Below are positions 61,258 to 64,000 of a stretch of DNA of 64,000 bases, piece by piece. Both the position numbers and the translations under genes were made by a program. The notes beneath the pieces are model-generated. The model was not told the DNA's origin. It searched no databases and saw only the letters and a program-made list of their open reading frames with translations. Each line of letters opens with the position of its first letter. Positions within the stretch are counted from its first letter, which is position 1. This stretch comes from Bacteroidia bacterium (GTDB taxonomy: Bacteria; Bacteroidota; Bacteroidia; Flavobacteriales; Flavobacteriaceae), in contig JAUIKY010000004.1 in the NCBI GenBank assembly GCA_030430535.1, positions 1 through 64,000 of the forward strand, given 5' to 3'.

Positions 61258-61710
61258 TTATTTTTTATACTTAGAATTGTCAACTAGAAACGCAATGGGT
61301 AAAGCATAGGGCACAGAAACAGGTTTTCCTCGAACGATTCCTGGTCTTGTCATTTTTGATATTTTTTTAATTACCCTAACAGCTTCTTTTTCTAAAACCA
61401 CATGGTCGGCGTTAGCCTTTATATCTTCCAATTTGCCTTTTTTGTTAACTTTAAAATTGGCATAAATTTTTGTGATTCCGTCAGGTAACCCCAGTCCCTT
61501 TACTAAATCTGTTCTAAAGTTTTTTGCGATGTGCTGAGATATTTTCTCAGACATGCATTTTCTCAGGACAGCATTGCTTAATTTTTCATCGCAACCTTGG
61601 TATACAGGTACATTTTCTACAACTTCAAAAGGAACCTCTGTATTACTCGAATCATTTTGAGCAAAAAAGTAGTTAGATATTAATAAGGTTAAATAAAATA
61701 GTTTTTTCAT
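61258..61710 (-). CDS. TonB C-terminal-domain-like secreted protein
   Basis: 150 aa with a signal peptide (MKKLFYLTLLISNYFFAQ). It shows the flavobacterial TonB-like pattern VVENVPVYQGCDEKLSNAVLRKCMSEKI, then ITKIYANFKVNKKGKLEDIKA and the C-terminal PVSVPYALPIAFLV. It lacks the membrane anchor and proline linker of true TonB. It lies 9 bp after thyA, so they share a transcript. Function unclear. Confidence 0.83.
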   Translation of the reverse strand: MKKLFYLTLLISNYFFAQNDSSNTEVPFEVVENVPVYQGCDEKLSNAVLRKCMSEKISQHIAKNFRTDLVKGLGLPDGITKIYANFKVNKKGKLEDIKANADHVVLEKEAVRVIKKISKMTRPGIVRGKPVSVPYALPIAFLVDNSKYKK

Positions 61711-61719
61711 AAGAAATAA

Positions 61720-62544
61720 TTACACCGCCACAACACCTTTAATATGCGGGTGCGGGTTATAACCTTCCAAAGTGAAATCATCAAAGGTAAAATCGAAAAT
61801 ATCGGTTACTTCGGGGTTTAAAATCATTTTAGGCAAGGGTCTCGGTTCTCTGGACAGTTGCAACTCCAATTGCTCGTAGTGGTTGCTGTAAATATGGGCA
61901 TCGCCAAAGGTGTGGATAAACTCACCAGCTTCGTAACCGCAAACCTGCGCCATCATCATAGTAAACAACGCATACGACGCAATATTGAAGGGTACGCCCA
62001 AAAAGATGTCGGCACTACGTTGGTACAATTGGCACGATAATTTGCCGTTGGCCACATAAAACTGAAAAAACGCGTGGCAAGGTGGAAGGGCTGCTTTACC
62101 ATTGGCCACGTTTTCGCTGAAACTTTTCGATGTGTCTGGCAATACCGAAGGGTTCCACGCAGAAACCAGCATACGTCGGCTATTGGGATTGTTTTTTAAA
62201 GTATCGATAACCTCTTTAATTTGGTCGATTTCGTCACTGTTCCAATTGCGCCATTGGTGACCGTAAACCGGACCCAAATCGCCGTTTTCGTCGGCCCATT
62301 CGTTCCAGATTCTGACCCCATTTTCGGTAAGGTATTTTATGTTGGTATCGCCTTTTAAAAACCACAATAGTTCATGGATTATCGATTTTAAGTGCAATTT
62401 TTTGGTGGTCACCATAGGGAAGCCTTCACTTAAATCGAATCGCATTTGGTAACCAAATACACTTTTGGTGCCCGTGCCCGTACGGTCGCCTTTTTCGTTG
62501 CCGTTCTCTAAAACATGCTTTACTAAGTCGTGGTATTGTTTCAT
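61720..62544 (-). CDS. thyA: Thymidylate synthase
   Basis: 274 aa, standard length for ThyA. Conserved [48 protein letters not shown], the catalytic Cys in [29 protein letters not shown] and HIYSNHYEQ. It methylates dUMP using methylene-tetrahydrofolate and yields dihydrofolate, which the nearby 2TM-DHFR regenerates. Confidence 0.97.
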   Translation of the reverse strand: MKQYHDLVKHVLENGNEKGDRTGTGTKSVFGYQMRFDLSEGFPMVTTKKLHLKSIIHELLWFLKGDTNIKYLTENGVRIWNEWADENGDLGPVYGHQWRNWNSDEIDQIKEVIDTLKNNPNSRRMLVSAWNPSVLPDTSKSFSENVANGKAALPPCHAFFQFYVANGKLSCQLYQRSADIFLGVPFNIASYALFTMMMAQVCGYEAGEFIHTFGDAHIYSNHYEQLELQLSREPRPLPKMILNPEVTDIFDFTFDDFTLEGYNPHPHIKGVVAV

Positions 62545-62709
62545 GAGCCCATCTTACGTCTTCCCAAAGGGAAGAAACTATTTAAGTTGATAAATAAATT
62601 TTGGACTAAATTAAAAATATGTGCAGAATTTTTATGAATTCTAAACAGCATAATATCAAAAGTTATTAACGCTTAAAATTTGAGATGGGATGGTAAATTT
62701 TTAAACTTA

Positions 62710-64000
62710 TTATTTTTTAGAAATACGTTTTGCATAAGTTTGCCCATTATTGGTCACTTTCAATAAATAAATTCCAGAAGGGAAAGCGTTAATGTCAAGT
62801 TCTGCATTATTGCTGTTAAGTTTTTTGCTTGCTATTATTCTACCCGTAATATCGTAAATATGTAATTGAGCACCCACTAAAAAATCATCGCCTTCTATGG
62901 TAACTTTACTTGAACTTGGGTTGGGGTAAACTTTTAATTTTGATAATGATTCATCTTCAACACTTAATGAAGAACTTAATGTTTGTACCTCTTCCGAATC
63001 CATCAATAACCAACGTTGAATTGTTGCAGAATTTGCAATATTGAATGAACTAGTTGTGGTAACGGAATTATTTGTTGCGGCTAAGGTAGTAGGGAATTCT
63101 TTGGACTCTGGATGGATTATCCAATAACCTTTACCGGTGTACGTTTTGCCTTCAACAGTAACCGTAGATTCTACACGCGCCTGCATGAATTGAAAATAAT
63201 CATTTGCAGCTGGATTTGTTCTTGCGACTGTTCCAAATCCATTGGTCCCAGTATTTTTATAGGTGAAATAGCTTCCCGTGTCAACATTTTTTATCGTGTA
63301 ATAGGAATTGTTCGGATTAAAATCGATATACCACGCGGCTTTGTCATTACTCAATGCCTCGTCTGGAGTCATCATTTCATTCACGAGATTACCTGTGTCA
63401 TTAACCGTTAAAAAGGAAGTGTTTCGCCCCGTTGAAATTCCTTCGCTTTTTATGTAGTATTTAGTATCATCATTTTTCAACTTGAACGTGTATGCAGGCG
63501 TGGCATAGGTGTAGGTTGGGGGTAAACCGTCTTCTCCAAGCGCTTGGTGTACAAGGGCATTGGCTATATATGTAAACTCACTTCCGTTGTCTTCATGTGC
63601 TCCATTAATACCGTAGGGCCACATGTGGACGGAGTCTCCGGTTAAATGACTGCTAGTATCATTATTCAAAAACTGAACAACTGCGTCAGTTCTATCGCCT
63701 AACCAAATACCACCAGAACCTGTCTCCCTTAATGGAGAAGAAGGCCCATACCACATGCTGTGGGTGCCTACGCCTATGGTATGTCCCATTTCATGAAGTG
63801 CGGTGCCAGTTCTCTGGTAAGATTCGTTCGGTCCAAAGGTCATGTAACCTCCATATGAAGCTTCAGCAGTTGGAACTCCCGATGAATAGCCTACCGATAA
63901 ATGATGCCCTTGAATACTGGTGAGGTCGTTGAAATACCCAACAGCAGAAGACATGGCCTCATCAATTCTCGTTAGGATATCACCACTCATGCCGCTTCTT
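62710..64000 (-). CDS. Secreted zinc metalloprotease with T9SS sorting domain (5' partial)
   Basis: The frame is open to the right edge past the track ATG at 63990, so the N-terminus is missing. A metzincin zinc site HEMGHTIGVGTH (HExxHxxGxxH) lies near residue 67 of the track ORF, followed by SMWYGPSS, whose Met may be the Met-turn. A long beta-rich domain follows, with ricin-like features (YYTIKNVDTGSYFTYKN, YKN/YWIIHPESK). The C-terminus is a T9SS type A domain (VYPNPSSSKVTIEGDD). It is probably exported to act on extracellular protein. Confidence 0.85.
   Translation of the reverse strand, partial: RSGMSGDILTRIDEAMSSAVGYFNDLTSIQGHHLSVGYSSGVPTAEASYGGYMTFGPNESYQRTGTALHEMGHTIGVGTHSMWYGPSSPLRETGSGGIWLGDRTDAVVQFLNNDTSSHLTGDSVHMWPYGINGAHEDNGSEFTYIANALVHQALGEDGLPPTYTYATPAYTFKLKNDDTKYYIKSEGISTGRNTSFLTVNDTGNLVNEMMTPDEALSNDKAAWYIDFNPNNSYYTIKNVDTGSYFTYKNTGTNGFGTVARTNPAANDYFQFMQARVESTVTVEGKTYTGKGYWIIHPESKEFPTTLAATNNSVTTTSSFNIANSATIQRWLLMDSEEVQTLSSSLSVEDESLSKLKVYPNPSSSKVTIEGDDFLVGAQLHIYDITGRIIASKKLNSNNAELDINAFPSGIYLLKVTNNGQTYAKRISKK

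Noticed and set aside
1-64000. CRISPR arrays, insertion sequences, integrases, prophage
   Set aside because: No regularly spaced direct repeats, no transposase or integrase motif and no phage genes were seen; the repeats found are small palindromic elements.

Overview
The window is a stretch of chromosome from a member of the Flavobacteriaceae (Bacteroidota), probably marine. The evidence is: low-GC DNA; three proteins with C-terminal type IX secretion (T9SS) sorting domains; promoters of the Bacteroidota form (TAnnTTTG at -7, sometimes TTG at -33); few Shine-Dalgarno sequences; lipoproteins with short lipoboxes; and typical flavobacterial families (DUF4286, DUF6807, HTTM, TM2, a TonB-like transducer, Rrf2/Ric). 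It is mostly core genome with a few accessory patches. There is no CRISPR array, no recognisable transposase, no prophage, no rRNA and no complete tRNA. Both ends cut through secreted-protein genes.

Layout. 0-3.1 kb: the 3' part of a large secreted FG-GAP/ASPIC-UnbV protein fused to a vanadium-haloperoxidase domain. 3.2-6.6 kb: a hexuronate (mannonate/fructuronate) step, with a LacI regulator divergent from an SDR oxidoreductase and uxuA. 6.7-13.5 kb: a four-gene efflux operon (tetR, tolC-like, membrane fusion lipoprotein, RND pump) with a perfect inverted repeat just upstream of tetR. 13.6-14.9 kb: polyprenyl diphosphate synthase plus a small unknown partner. 14.9-21 kb: a nitrite/NO module, with an Rrf2 Fe-S regulator, Ric (YtfE/ScdA), a 12-TM histidine-rich membrane protein and a hemerythrin protein on the plus strand, facing a nirK-nirV-sco operon on the minus strand. 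The rrf2 and nirK promoters share a closely related 18-bp dyad (15/18 identical), the best candidate here for a shared NO-responsive operator.

21-34 kb: a beta-barrel-like protein, sucA-sucB (2-oxoglutarate dehydrogenase E1-E2), pth, a large T9SS metalloprotease, a lipoprotein, ribF, an HTTM/gamma-carboxylase-like protein and serS. 34.1-34.5 kb: an otherwise unannotated locus with a 40-codon secreted peptide ORF and a structured tail ending in a strong terminator. 34.5-43.4 kb: a TPR protein, an HTH/DUF4870 protein, DUF4286, rsmA, mgtE, a 2-hydroxyacid dehydrogenase, DUF1801, two VOC proteins and TauE/SafE. 43.5-50.1 kb: TM2, an acidic lipoprotein, waaA, a DegT aminotransferase with galE, lspA, fabD and an acetyltransferase. 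50.1-59.6 kb: an AHSA1 protein, an FAD dehydrogenase, DUF6807 with an alpha/beta hydrolase lipoprotein, a carboxymuconolactone decarboxylase, a Crp/Fnr gene broken by a one-base frameshift, and a large two-domain esterase-like protein. 59.6-62.5 kb: a membrane-anchored dihydrofolate reductase (2TM-DHFR fusion), a glycogen-binding-like protein, a TonB-like protein and thyA. 62.7-64 kb: a T9SS zinc metalloprotease, cut by the right edge.

Convergent gene ends often share bidirectional hairpin terminators. Several intergenic spaces hold dispersed short repeats: GTCATTCTGA-type hairpins, a TCGAGTG/TATCGAGAA pair, CCGATAGCTATCGG palindromes and a GCGTTA...TAACGC element.
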